A DNA stretch of 64,000 bases from Syntrophorhabdaceae bacterium PtaU1.Bin034. Its GTDB lineage: Bacteria > Desulfobacterota_G > Syntrophorhabdia > Syntrophorhabdales > WCHB1-27. The stretch lies in the NCBI GenBank assembly GCA_002067405.1, contig MVRP01000002.1, forward strand, positions 1-64,000. Reading direction: 5' to 3'. The stretch's first letter is position 1. The number at the start of each line of letters is the position of its first letter. The notes beneath the pieces were generated by a model. It was not told the origin of the DNA. It did no database searches and saw only the letters and a list, made by a program, of their open reading frames with translations. Of this stretch, positions 16,507-25,739 are shown piece by piece. The position numbers were made by a program, and so were the translations under genes.

Positions 16507-19500
16507 ATGAAAAGGTTCCCCGTTCGTCTGTACATGAACGTCGTTGTCGGCCTGGCGATCTGCGCCGGCCTTTATGCAACGAGCCGGTACAGTTATCTTC
16601 TTTTCCATACCATAGCGGAAGTATTCTCGATTGTCGTCGCCTTCGGCATATTTGTCGTCGCATGGAACTCCCGTCGATTCCTCGACAACAACTACCTCCT
16701 TTTTATCGGCATTGCCTATCTCTTTGTAGGGTGCCTGGATTTCGTCCATACCATATCTTATCGGGGTATGAGGATATTCCCGGGTGACGACCCGAACCCT
16801 GCAACGCAACTCTGGATCGCCGCCCGCTACATGGAAAGCATCTCCCTTTTCGTTGCTCCCTTCTTTTTGAAGAGGACGATAAGGGTTGGCATCATTATCG
16901 CTGTTTACTGTGCAGCGGCCGTCCTTATTCTCCTGTCCATCTTCTCCTGGCATGTCTTTCCTGATTGCTTTGTTAACGGGACCGGGCTCACCCCTTTCAA
17001 GAAGACCAGCGAGTATATCATATCTCTCATTCTTATCGGGTCCATCGGACTTTTTCTCAGGCATCGACAGAACTTTGACAGGACGGTCTTCGTTTACGTT
17101 GTCTGGTCCATAGTCCTGACCATCGGCTCTGAACTGGCTTTTACCTTCTACGTGAGCGTTTACGGACTCTCCAATTTCATCGGCCATGTTCTCAAGATCC
17201 TTTCCTTCTACCTGATCTACAAAGCCCTTATCGAGACCGGACTTTCCCGGCCCTACGACCTGTTGTTCCGTAACCTCAAACAAAGCGAGGCAACCCTCCG
17301 CGAGCAACGTGAGTGGCTCCGGGTCACCCTCACAAGCATAGGTGATGCCGTGATAGCGACGGATACCGCGGGCCGAATCACCTTCCTGAACCCGGTTGCC
17401 GCAATGCTTACCGGATGGCGGCCCGAAGAAGCGGTGGGGCAGCCTGTGGAGGGCATCTTCAAGATCGTCAATGAAATGACAAAAGAGCCGGGCCAGGACA
17501 TCGTGCGGCGGGTATTGAGCGAGCGACGTGCAGTCTCGCTTGAAAACCACACAGCTTTAGTCAGCCGCGATGGGCGGGAAATCCCGATCGAGGATAGCGC
17601 GGCGCCCATAGAGGACTTTTCGGGCCGTATCACGGGAGTGGTACTGGTATTTCACGACGTCACGGAGAAGCGCAGGGCGCAGCAGGCGTTACGCGAGAGC
17701 GAGGAGAGACTGCGGCTTGCCACCGAATCCGCCGCATTGGGGACGTGGGATTTTGATCCGGTTACCGGCGACTTGAACTGGTCGCAATCCTGCAAGGCTA
17801 TCTACGGTTTGCCTCCCGATGCTCAGTTGGATTACGAGACCTTCCTTGGCCGGGTCCATCCTGATGACCGCCAAAGAGTCCGGGGGGCAGTGGAAGAAGC
17901 GCTCCGGTCCTCCGGGGATGGCTGCTATAACGCCGAGTACCGTGCGTTATGGCCTGACGGCACCGAACGATGGATCGCGTCCGCCGGCCGCGCCTTCTTT
18001 TCCAGCGTCATCGGTCAGCCACTGGCGGTTCGCCTTATCGGCACTGTCATTGACATGACTGAGCGAAAAAAGGCTGAGACCCGCCTTCAGCGAAGCCTTC
18101 AGCGATTCGAGCTCCTGAGCCGTACGGCAGAAGAGCTTTTGCAGGCTTCGGACCCTCAGAACGTGGTGGAATCCCTGTGCGGGAAGGTGATGGAACATCT
18201 GGATTGTCACGCGTTCTTCAATTTTCTTGCTGACCATGAGGCAGGGCGGTTACGGCTCAATGCCTGCTCCGGCATTCCACCTGTGGAGGCCGAGCGGATC
18301 GAATGGCTCGATTATGGCGTGGCTGTGTGCGGCTATGTGGCGCAGTCCGGTTCCCGGATCGTGGCCGAACATATTCCGACGACTCCCGACGAGCGCACCG
18401 AGTTGGTAAAGTCCTACGGCATCAAGGCATACGCATGTCATCCCCTTGTCGGTCCCGAAGGAGAGGTTATGGGCACTCTTTCGTTCGGGACCCGGAGCAG
18501 GGAGACTTTCACCGATGAGGACCTCTCTCTTATGAAAGCGGTAACGGACCAGGTGGCAGTTGCAATGGTCCGTATGAAGAACGCAGAGGCCCTGAGAAAG
18601 GCCCATGATGAGCTTGAAGAGCGGGTGCGGGATCGGACTGTAGAGCTTCGCCGTCAGGCGGATTTGCTCGACCTTGCTCATGATGCCATCTTTGTCTGCG
18701 ATCTCAGGGGTACGATCATTTTTTGGAATGCGGGCGCAGAAAAACTCTACGGGTGGTCACGCAGGGAGGCATGCGGCGCGGTAAGTCAGGATCTTTTGCA
18801 GACCACGTTCCCCGAAGCGTACCGCGTTATTTTGGCGAGGGTTATCAGGGATGGCCGATGGGAAGGTGAACTGCGGCACAGGAAGAAGGATGGCAATGAG
18901 ATCAGGGTGTTGAGCCGATGGAGACTTCAAAGGGATGGAGAGGGGCAGCCTGTGGCGCTGATGGAAACCAACACGGACATTACCGAGCAGAGGCGCCTGG
19001 AACAGCAGCTCCGCCAGACACAGAAAATAGAATCCATCGGAACGCTTGCAGGCGGCATCGCCCACGATTTCAACAATATCCTGGCCGCTATCATCGGCTT
19101 CTCGGAGATGGCCAAAGACAGGACGCCTAGGGAACTGCCTACCTGGCGGTACATGGAAAGGGTATTTAATGCCGGGGTCCGGGGCAGGGACCTGGTAAAA
19201 CAGATCCTGATGTTCAGCAGGCAGGCAGAACAGGAGAAGAGGCCTCTTCAGCTCGGCTCGGTAGTGAAGGAGACGGTCAAGCTTCTGCGGGCATCGCTTC
19301 CTGCTACCGTGGATATCCGTACGAATGTGAACAAGGAATCGGGCTTCGTGCTTGCCGACCTGACCCAGATGCAGCAGGTGGTCATGAACCTCTGCACAAA
19401 CGCGGCCTTCGCCATGAGGCAGAAAGGAGGGAAGATGGTGATCGATCTTTCCGATTTCGCCTTTTCCTCTCAGGAAAAAGCGCCTTATCCCGATCTGGCT

Positions 19501-20151
19501 CCGGGCTCGTATGTCAAATTGACGGTATCCGATACCGGAGAAGGCATGACGCCCGCGGTGGCGGAGCGTATTTTCGATCCTTTCTTTACCACAAAGCCCA
19601 AAGGTGAGGGAACCGGGCTCGGCCTTTCCGTGGTTCACGGCATCGTGACAAGCCACGGAGGCGCCATCACCGTATCGAGCGAACCGGGCGAAGGCTCGAC
19701 TTTTGACATCTATCTTCCCAAGTATCAGGAGGATCAGTCGGAAACATCAGGAAATGGAGACGGGGAAGGGGCCGTTCCGGGAGGCCGTGAAACGATCCTT
19801 TTTGTTGATGATGAAGAAGCCCTTGCAGACCTGGGCAGCGAGATACTGGGTGAGCTGGGCTATAATGTCGTCACCAGGACGAACAGCAGGGACGCTTTGG
19901 CGCTTTTCAGACTCGATCCCTCCCGGTTCGATCTCGTGGTGACGGATCAGACCATGCCGGATCTCACCGGGATCGATCTTGCGCGGGAAGTCATGGTCGT
20001 AAAGCCCGACATTCCGGTAATTCTCTGTACAGGATTCAGCCATCTTGTGGATGCCGATTCTGCACGTGCGGCAGGTATAAGGGGGTTCGTGGTGAAGCCG
20101 CTCACCAAAAAAGAGATCGCCCTTGCCATACGGAAGGTGCTCGACCGGTAG
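16507..20151 (+). CDS. Hybrid sensor histidine kinase with MASE3 membrane sensor, PAS, GAF and receiver domains
   Basis: The 1214-residue protein begins with about seven membrane helices (residues 8-245) that match the MASE3 sensor, including FVGCLDFVHTISYRGM. Cytoplasmic PAS domains follow at about 268-388 and 398-520, a GAF domain at 535-690, a coiled coil, and a third PAS at 715-830. The kinase has His853 in GIAHDFNN, N-box NLCTNAAFAM and G boxes DTGEGM and GTGLGLS. The receiver has Asp1147 in VTDQTMPDLTG. It should read a membrane or extracellular signal and combine it with cytoplasmic inputs. The kinase-receiver part is close to that of the gene at 11644, suggesting duplication. The partner is unknown. 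Confidence 0.93.
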   Translation: MKRFPVRLYMNVVVGLAICAGLYATSRYSYLLFHTIAEVFSIVVAFGIFVVAWNSRRFLDNNYLLFIGIAYLFVGCLDFVHTISYRGMRIFPGDDPNPATQLWIAARYMESISLFVAPFFLKRTIRVGIIIAVYCAAAVLILLSIFSWHVFPDCFVNGTGLTPFKKTSEYIISLILIGSIGLFLRHRQNFDRTVFVYVVWSIVLTIGSELAFTFYVSVYGLSNFIGHVLKILSFYLIYKALIETGLSRPYDLLFRNLKQSEATLREQREWLRVTLTSIGDAVIATDTAGRITFLNPVAAMLTGWRPEEAVGQPVEGIFKIVNEMTKEPGQDIVRRVLSERRAVSLENHTALVSRDGREIPIEDSAAPIEDFSGRITGVVLVFHDVTEKRRAQQALRESEERLRLATESAALGTWDFDPVTGDLNWSQSCKAIYGLPPDAQLDYETFLGRVHPDDRQRVRGAVEEALRSSGDGCYNAEYRALWPDGTERWIASAGRAFFSSVIGQPLAVRLIGTVIDMTERKKAETRLQRSLQRFELLSRTAEELLQASDPQNVVESLCGKVMEHLDCHAFFNFLADHEAGRLRLNACSGIPPVEAERIEWLDYGVAVCGYVAQSGSRIVAEHIPTTPDERTELVKSYGIKAYACHPLVGPEGEVMGTLSFGTRSRETFTDEDLSLMKAVTDQVAVAMVRMKNAEALRKAHDELEERVRDRTVELRRQADLLDLAHDAIFVCDLRGTIIFWNAGAEKLYGWSRREACGAVSQDLLQTTFPEAYRVILARVIRDGRWEGELRHRKKDGNEIRVLSRWRLQRDGEGQPVALMETNTDITEQRRLEQQLRQTQKIESIGTLAGGIAHDFNNILAAIIGFSEMAKDRTPRELPTWRYMERVFNAGVRGRDLVKQILMFSRQAEQEKRPLQLGSVVKETVKLLRASLPATVDIRTNVNKESGFVLADLTQMQQVVMNLCTNAAFAMRQKGGKMVIDLSDFAFSSQEKAPYPDLAPGSYVKLTVSDTGEGMTPAVAERIFDPFFTTKPKGEGTGLGLSVVHGIVTSHGGAITVSSEPGEGSTFDIYLPKYQEDQSETSGNGDGEGAVPGGRETILFVDDEEALADLGSEILGELGYNVVTRTNSRDALALFRLDPSRFDLVVTDQTMPDLTGIDLAREVMVVKPDIPVILCTGFSHLVDADSARAAGIRGFVVKPLTKKEIALAIRKVLDR

Positions 20152-20178
20152 TCCCCGACCGGGCTTTTAAGTATTTTG

Positions 20179-20586
20179 TCACCTGGGTTCGGTAGGGTAG
20201 CCAGCAGATTCCCACTCGGCCCAGCCGCCTTTCAGCGCGTAGACCTTGGTATAGCCTTTCTTCATAAGCAGCGCTGCCAGACCGGCAGAAGTGGCTTCCT
20301 CGATTCAACTGCAGTAGAGGACAAGGGTTTTGTCCTTCGCGAAGTTGACCATCCATGTTTCGACCGGTACTGTCATGTCGATCCGTACTGCCCCTTTTAT
20401 CTTGGCCTTGCTGTCCCGATAATCGCCCGTTCCGCGAACATCAAGAACGGCAACGCCGGGATCGCCGAGCAGGGGCAAAAGTTGTTCCTTGGTCATTCTT
20501 GGTACGTACTTCGCTGCAAATGCGAAGACTGCGGTGGCGGCGATAAGTGAGAGAACGATGGAAAAGGTCAACTGTTTTGATTTCAT
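20179..20586 (-). CDS. Exported rhodanese with in-frame TGA read as selenocysteine
   Basis: A signal peptide (LTFSIVLSLIAATAVFAFA) leads a single rhodanese domain: AVLDVRGTGDYRDSKAKIKG, then LVLYCS, an in-frame TGA at 20305-20307 (codon 94), then IEEATSAGLAALLMKKGY, TKVYALKGGWAEW and a stop at 20179-20181. Related exported rhodaneses carry a Cys at the TGA position (Y-C-x-C/S-P-N-E-A-T-S), so TGA replaces an active-loop residue, not a random one. A hairpin with a GGTCT loop follows, as in bacterial SECIS elements. Rhodaneses move sulfur or selenium atoms between thiols. Reading stopped at TGA would remove the fold's second half. A nonsense mutation remains possible but is less likely. Confidence 0.8.
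20266..20297 (-). promoter_or_regulatory. Putative bacterial SECIS element
   Basis: Seven bases after the in-frame TGA, the minus strand folds into a lower stem AAGC/GCTT, an internal loop, and a perfect upper stem CTGCC/GGCAG closed by the five-base loop GGTCT. The loop's first G is 22 bases after TGA. The E. coli fdhF element has the same GGTCT loop at similar distance, which is where SelB binds. Folding software was not available. Confidence 0.7.
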
Positions 20587-20624
20587 CAGGTAGCTCCTAA
20601 AACGTTCCGAAGGTCGGGCCGGCC

Positions 20625-20656
20625 GCGATAGAAGCCCAAGGCGGGGCTTCTATCGC
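20625..20656 (-). terminator. Perfect stem-loop between two minus-strand genes
   Basis: Arms of 13 bases (20625-20637 and 20644-20656, GCGATAGAAGCCC and its complement) close a six-base loop. It lies between the stop of the upstream small gene and the rhodanese start, so it probably ends the former's transcript. Confidence 0.6.
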
Positions 20657-20676
20657 AATTGCAGATGCCCGATGGC

Positions 20677-20961
20677 TTAGCTTCCCTGGTAGTAGCGGCG
20701 GCCTGCCGGATAATACAATTCTCTCTCGGCAGGAGTCATTTCCTTATACCTTCTCTGCCATTCCTTGTCGATTGCTTTCCTCTGCTCCGGGGTCAGGCCC
20801 TTCATGAATTCCTCATCCTGGCACAGCTGATAGAAGTCGCCGCTGGTTATGTTGCACCACATCGTCTTCTCCTCTGCAGCCCCGGCAGGAACGGCCACGG
20901 TAAGCCCTACAAACAGGAACATCACCAATAACGCGCCAAACACAACCTTTCTGACATCCAT
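20677..20961 (-). CDS. Small exported protein of unknown function
   Basis: The 94-residue frame starts with a signal peptide (VVFGALLVMFLFVGLTVAVP, cleavage after AGA near residue 28). The mature part has two Cys residues (MWCNITSGDFYQLC) and a charged helical tail with LTPEQRKAIDKEWQRRYKEM, a pattern seen in small periplasmic helical proteins. I do not recognise a named family. TCCTTTAA-type spacing with AGGAGG just before ATG supports translation. It lies upstream of the rhodanese but a strong stem-loop separates the two. Confidence 0.65.
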   Translation of the reverse strand: MDVRKVVFGALLVMFLFVGLTVAVPAGAAEEKTMWCNITSGDFYQLCQDEEFMKGLTPEQRKAIDKEWQRRYKEMTPAERELYYPAGRRYYQGS

Positions 20962-21192
20962 ACTGCCTCCTTAAAGAGTAAATTTGATTGATAACCGTAA
21001 GGTAATCGCCACCAGCGGTTTTGTCAGAGGTTTTTATGGGCGATGATCAATCAGGTTGTCTTGACGGCCCCATTCCTCAAAACAGGGTAGTCAATAAATG
21101 ACGATATTCTTTATGATTACAGTCGTGTAACAGAAATGGCGACAAGAACATCCGGGAAAATTGTGACGAGATAATTATTGCTTTGACGACAT

Positions 21193-21233
21193 GAAAGGAC
21201 GATGCCGGGGCCTGTGTGGGGCATCGTCCTTTC
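21193..21233 (-). terminator. Stem-loop after the NosL-like gene
   Basis: Fourteen-base perfect arms (21193-21206 and 21220-21233, GAAAGGACGATGCC and its complement) lie just past the stop of the NosL-like gene at 21237. No long T run follows. Confidence 0.55.
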
Positions 21234-21236
21234 CGA

Positions 21237-21770
21237 TCATTTGTGCCCGTGCTCCATGCCTTTGTTTGCTTCCATTGCCTTTCTCTTCATTGCCCTTCGC
21301 TCACGGATCGCCCTTGTGTCCTGATACATATCCTCATAGGCTGCCTTGACAGCACTTTCGAATGTCGCAGCTTCGCCGCCGAATTCCTTTATGAACGCCG
21401 CAGCTTCGTCCTCCGTCTTGAAAGCCCATTTGGCTCGGCCGCTCATCACCCCCGGCTTGCTTCCACCGATCACCCAGAAAGCCTTTTCCGCATCGATGAG
21501 CCCCTTTGTCTTGTAGTTCCCGACGCCCACGCTCCCCGGCGCCCGATCTATGTTGACCGCGAGGTCGACGACAGCACAATGAATGCTGCAAAAACCCTCG
21601 CCTTTTCCGTCGTCATAGTGGACGAGCACTCGGCTATGAGCGAACTTTTCCCTATCCATACCGCAGTACTTACAGGACGGATACTGCTTTGCATCATCCG
21701 CCCCGAATACTGCGAGTACCCACCCGATCACAAAGACCGCTGCGAGAACCAGACCCAGCTTATACTTCAT
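21237..21770 (-). CDS. NosL-like exported metal-binding protein
   Basis: The 177-residue protein has a signal peptide (LGLVLAAVFVIGWVLAVFG) and the NosL signature: PSCKYCGMDREKFAHSRVLV (Cys33 and Cys36), then GEGFCSIHCAVVDLA. NosL relatives bind copper, probably Cu(I), and act as copper chaperones at the envelope. The C-terminus is an added charged region ending GMEHGHK, which may add metal ligands. The start after AGGAGG (ATG 21768-21770) was chosen over the upstream Met. A second NosL-type gene lies at 30716. Confidence 0.78.
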   Translation of the reverse strand: MKYKLGLVLAAVFVIGWVLAVFGADDAKQYPSCKYCGMDREKFAHSRVLVHYDDGKGEGFCSIHCAVVDLAVNIDRAPGSVGVGNYKTKGLIDAEKAFWVIGGSKPGVMSGRAKWAFKTEDEAAAFIKEFGGEAATFESAVKAAYEDMYQDTRAIRERRAMKRKAMEANKGMEHGHK

Positions 21771-21986
21771 ATGCATCCTCCTTATGTTTGTGGAATCAAT
21801 ACCGGTGCCTCTTTTGCAACAAGTGTAATCGCGCACGGGCAATGCAGCAATAACTCCCTTGCATCATCAATAGGCATCCGAGGAAGCTTCAGGCTGCTTG
21901 ACAACGGTCGAACGCCCCCATACATTCCATAAGTGTCCGGGCTTCAGGCACTCGGAAAACTATCGCTCCAATGAAGGAGGAGGTTC

Positions 21987-22514
21987 ATGTTGCGAGCAAA
22001 AGGTCTTCTTTCCGCAGCCGTAATTGCATCTCTTATGTTTGTCGGTCCGATCCCTCATTGTTTGTCGCAGGAGGGACCGGATACCGTTAAAGGTTCTCAG
22101 GGGCAGGAGACGACCCGTCCGCAGCGTCTGAAGGCAAGGCCGGAGCGTTATCCGAAAGCGCTTGCAGGACTCGAGGTTATCGCCGATCTGACCGCGACCC
22201 CTGCGGTGTATAATGGAAAATGTCCTCCCACTATTACATTCAAAGGGAAGATCGGGGTGAACATTGCGACGATCATCCATTACAGGTTCGTTCGAAGTGA
22301 CAATGTCAGATCGCAACCGGGCGTGCTTGTCTTCGAGGAACCCGGGACCAAAGAAGTGACTGCAACCTGGCAGCTTGACGATGTAACACCCTCCACAGAA
22401 TTCACCGGGTGGCAGGCGATCCAGATCAGCTACCCAGCGAAGGTCCAGTCGAATACGGCGTATTTCAGGGGGACATGCGAGGACGATGGGAAGTCTGTGG
22501 GCGAAAAGAACTGA
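21987..22514 (+). CDS. Secreted protein of unknown function, beta-rich
   Basis: A 175-residue frame with a signal peptide (LLSAAVIASLMFVGPIPHCLS) and a mature domain of short strands: YNGKCPPTITFKGKIGV, YRFVRSDNVRSQPGVLVF, KEVTATWQLD, GWQAIQISYPAKVQSNTAYF, ending RGTCEDDGKS. The two Cys residues could form a disulfide joining the ends. Similar single-domain secreted proteins of unknown role occur in other genomes; I cannot name a family. An AAGGAGGAGG precedes the ATG. It stands alone. Confidence 0.6.
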   Translation: MLRAKGLLSAAVIASLMFVGPIPHCLSQEGPDTVKGSQGQETTRPQRLKARPERYPKALAGLEVIADLTATPAVYNGKCPPTITFKGKIGVNIATIIHYRFVRSDNVRSQPGVLVFEEPGTKEVTATWQLDDVTPSTEFTGWQAIQISYPAKVQSNTAYFRGTCEDDGKSVGEKN

Positions 22515-22571
22515 GAAGTACCGGGCAGCCCCTGCTACCCAGCCCTTCAGGTTTGCTTGCTTGCCCGCTCC

Positions 22572-25500
22572 TTATTTTAAGGATCTCTTTTTCAAGAGCA
22601 TGTATACAGCAGGGTAGATGGTGAGTTCGAGAACGGTAGACGTGATAAGGCCCCCTATAATCGGCGCGGCGATCCTCTTCATGATTTCCGACCCGATGCC
22701 CGTATCGAACATGACAAAAATGAGGCCCATATCGGTGGCGACGGTCATCAGTTTTGGCCGGAGCCGCTTTACCGCACCTTCCATAATGGCTTCGTGAAGG
22801 TCGGAGATGCTTTTCAGTTTCCCCTCCCTTTTTCGTCTTTCGTATGCGAGATCAAGATAGAGGAGCATGACGACCCCTGTCTCCGCATCAAGACCGGCAA
22901 GGGCGATGATGCCGACCCATACTGCCGTGCTCATGTGAAAGCCGAGAATATAGAGGAGCCAGAAGGAACCGACAAGAGAGAACGGGACGGCAAGGAGCAC
23001 TATGGCTGTCTTCACGAAGGATCGTGTATTGAAGTACATGATGAGCACGACGAGGAGGAGCGTGAGGGGGACTATCAGCCAGAGATGCTTCTTCATCATC
23101 TCCAGATTGCGGTATTCCCCGCTCCATTCGATGCGGTAGCCCGGCGGCAGCTTCAGGGATGACAGCTTCTTTTTCGCCTCCTTGATGTAGCCGCCCGCAT
23201 CGTCAGTGGCGTGGTCGATGTACACGTAAGCCGTCAGCATTCCGGCCTCGCTCTTGATCTGGGTCGGTCCCTTGACGATGCGGATGTCCGCCAGCTGTTC
23301 CAGAGGCAGCTGAGCCGATCCCCGGGACGTGACCTCCGTAAGGTCCGGCTGGCCCGCCGGTAGGGAAATCGGCACCAAAACCCGCTTCAGGGTGTCCGTG
23401 TCGCCCCTCAGTTCCCGGGCGTAACGGATATTCACAGGAAACCTCCCCCTTCCTTCCACGGTGGTCGTCACGTTGAGCCCGCCGACGGATGACTGGATTA
23501 TCTCGTTCACGTCGTCGACCGTAAGATTGTAACGGGCCGCCTCTTCACGCCTGACCGCAATATCGAGGAAATAGCCCGTGTTTATCCTCTCTGCATACAC
23601 GCTCCGGGTTGACGGGATTTGGCTGATCAGCTTTTCCAGGGCTATGCCGATTTCCTCGATCTGGTCGATTCGGGGGCCGAAGATCTTGATGCCCAACGGC
23701 GTCCGTATACCTGTCGACAGCATGTCTATCCTTGCCTTTATGGGGGCAGTAAATGCATTGGAGACGCCGGGCAGGGTGAGGGCCTCGTTCATCTCGGTCA
23801 TCAGATCATCCACCGTTACCCCTTTTCGCCATTCGGAGCGTGGTTTCAGATTGACGATGGTTTCAAACATCTCCAGAGGAGCAGGGTCTGTCGCGGTCTC
23901 GGCGCGGCCTGCCTTGCCGAACACCTGAGCTACCTCCGGGATTTTCTTCAGCAGCTTGTCCTGAGTCTGGAGGAGTGATGAAGCCTCCGAGATGGACACA
24001 CCGGGCGCAGTAACCGGCATATAGAACAGGGCGCCTTCATAGAGGGGCGGCATGAACTCGCTTCCGAGCTTGAGCACGGGATAGGCGGAGACAAGAATAA
24101 GGAGGGCCGCACCGATAATGACCGATTTCCGGTGACGAAGGCTGAAGCGCGCGACCGGTTCATACGTACGTTGCAACAGCCGGTTCAGAGGGTTGCTCTG
24201 CTCCGATCGTATTCGCCCTGTTATGAAGAGCGTCATAAGCGCCGGGGTGAGCGTGATGGCGAGGCCCGATGCGGCAAGCATGGCAAAGGTTTTTGCGAGG
24301 GCGAGGGGCCTGAACAGCCTGCCCGCCTGGCCCTGAAGGGTGAAGACCGGGAAGAAGGCTACGGTGATCACAAGCAGGGTAAGAAAAAGGGAAGGGCCTA
24401 CCTCTTTTGCCGCGTCGATAATAATGTCGATGCGTTGACAGGCGGGGAGTTGTCGGATGCCTGCCCCGTGACCGGCCTCCTCAAGCCGTTTGTGGGCATT
24501 CTCCACCATGATGATCGAGGCGTCGACGAGGACGCCGATAGAGATCGCGATACCGCTGAGACTCATGATATTCGACGTGATATTAAGGTAATAGAGAAAG
24601 ATGAAAGAGATGAGGATAGCCCCCGGAAGGGTGAGTATCACTACCAGGGCGCTGGGGAGATGGAAGAGAAAGACGGCGCAGACCACGCTCACGGCAATGA
24701 GGAGCTTTATGATCTCGTCCCACAATGTTCCCACTGCCTGGTGGACCAGGTCGGTCCTGTCGTAAGTGGTGACGACCTTGACGCCGTTGGGCAGGCTGGG
24801 GACCACGTCATTGTTGATCCGCTCCTTTACCCGGCCGATCACATCGAGCACATTCTCCCCGTACCTTATCACCACAATGCCGCCCGCAACCTCTCCTTTG
24901 CCGTCAAGGTCCGCCACGCCCCGCCGTATCTCGGGACCCAGTTGGATCCGGGCGATGTCCTTGAGAAGCACGGGGGTCCCTGTTCCGTCCGTGCCGATGG
25001 AGATTATCTCCAGATCATTCAAACTTTTGATATAACCGCGGCCTCTCACCACATATTCGGCCCCGGCAAATTCGACGACCCTTCCCTCCACGTCGTTGTT
25101 GCTTCTTCTGACGGATTGGATTACCTGGCTCAAGGGAATGCCATAGGACAGCAGCCGGTTGGGGTCTATGACGATCTGGTACTGCTTGACGAAACCGCCG
25201 ACACTCGCAACCTGGGCAACACCCGGCACGCTTTCGACGGCAAGCTTGACATTGTAGTCCTGGAGGGTTCGAAGCTCGGAAAGGTCCCTCTCTCCCTTTT
25301 CGTCGATCAACGCGTAAGAGAACCCCCATCCGACACCGCTCGCATCCGGTCCGAGCACGGGATTCACGTCATCAGGGATTTTTCCTTTTACGGCCTGAAG
25401 ATACTCGAGCACCCTGGTCCGAGCCCAGTATATGTCCGTCCCGTCCTTGAAGATAACGTAGATAAAGGAACTGCCGAGGAACGAGAACCCCCGCACCGCC

Positions 25501-25739
25501 TCAACTTTCGGTGCGGCAAGCAGGGTGGTGCTGATGGGATAGGTAATCTGGTCTTCTACCAGGTCGGGGCTTCTTCCGGGCCAGTCGGTGTAGACAATTA
25601 CCTGGGTATCGCTCGTATCGGGGAGGGCATCGAGAGGACTGTTGCCGAGGGCCCAGTAACCCCAGCCGGTTATGACGAGGGACAAGAGGATCGCCACAAA
25701 CCGGTTCCTTCCGCACCATTCTATTATTCTCGCGATCAC
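22572..25739 (-). CDS. cusA: Heavy-metal efflux RND transporter (CusA/CzcA family)
   Basis: The 1055-residue protein has full RND length, with an N-terminal helix (FVAILLSLVITGWGYWAL) and DTSDTQVIVYTDWPGRSPD, the CusA/CzcA opening. The membrane core contains GIAISIGVLVDASIIMVENA, the heavy-metal RND version with the proton-relay Asp. It exports Cu(I)/Ag(I) or Zn/Co from the periplasm or cytoplasm; the metal is not certain. It starts with GTG overlapping the adaptor gene's stop (GTGA), so the two are translated together. No outer-membrane channel gene is found beside it. Confidence 0.93.
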   Translation of the reverse strand: MIARIIEWCGRNRFVAILLSLVITGWGYWALGNSPLDALPDTSDTQVIVYTDWPGRSPDLVEDQITYPISTTLLAAPKVEAVRGFSFLGSSFIYVIFKDGTDIYWARTRVLEYLQAVKGKIPDDVNPVLGPDASGVGWGFSYALIDEKGERDLSELRTLQDYNVKLAVESVPGVAQVASVGGFVKQYQIVIDPNRLLSYGIPLSQVIQSVRRSNNDVEGRVVEFAGAEYVVRGRGYIKSLNDLEIISIGTDGTGTPVLLKDIARIQLGPEIRRGVADLDGKGEVAGGIVVIRYGENVLDVIGRVKERINNDVVPSLPNGVKVVTTYDRTDLVHQAVGTLWDEIIKLLIAVSVVCAVFLFHLPSALVVILTLPGAILISFIFLYYLNITSNIMSLSGIAISIGVLVDASIIMVENAHKRLEEAGHGAGIRQLPACQRIDIIIDAAKEVGPSLFLTLLVITVAFFPVFTLQGQAGRLFRPLALAKTFAMLAASGLAITLTPALMTLFITGRIRSEQSNPLNRLLQRTYEPVARFSLRHRKSVIIGAALLILVSAYPVLKLGSEFMPPLYEGALFYMPVTAPGVSISEASSLLQTQDKLLKKIPEVAQVFGKAGRAETATDPAPLEMFETIVNLKPRSEWRKGVTVDDLMTEMNEALTLPGVSNAFTAPIKARIDMLSTGIRTPLGIKIFGPRIDQIEEIGIALEKLISQIPSTRSVYAERINTGYFLDIAVRREEAARYNLTVDDVNEIIQSSVGGLNVTTTVEGRGRFPVNIRYARELRGDTDTLKRVLVPISLPAGQPDLTEVTSRGSAQLPLEQLADIRIVKGPTQIKSEAGMLTAYVYIDHATDDAGGYIKEAKKKLSSLKLPPGYRIEWSGEYRNLEMMKKHLWLIVPLTLLLVVLIMYFNTRSFVKTAIVLLAVPFSLVGSFWLLYILGFHMSTAVWVGIIALAGLDAETGVVMLLYLDLAYERRKREGKLKSISDLHEAIMEGAVKRLRPKLMTVATDMGLIFVMFDTGIGSEIMKRIAAPIIGGLITSTVLELTIYPAVYMLLKKRSLK

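Noticed and set aside
16489..17550. A 353-codon minus frame
   Set aside because: It is the antisense shadow of the MASE3 sensor kinase and lacks any coherent motif.
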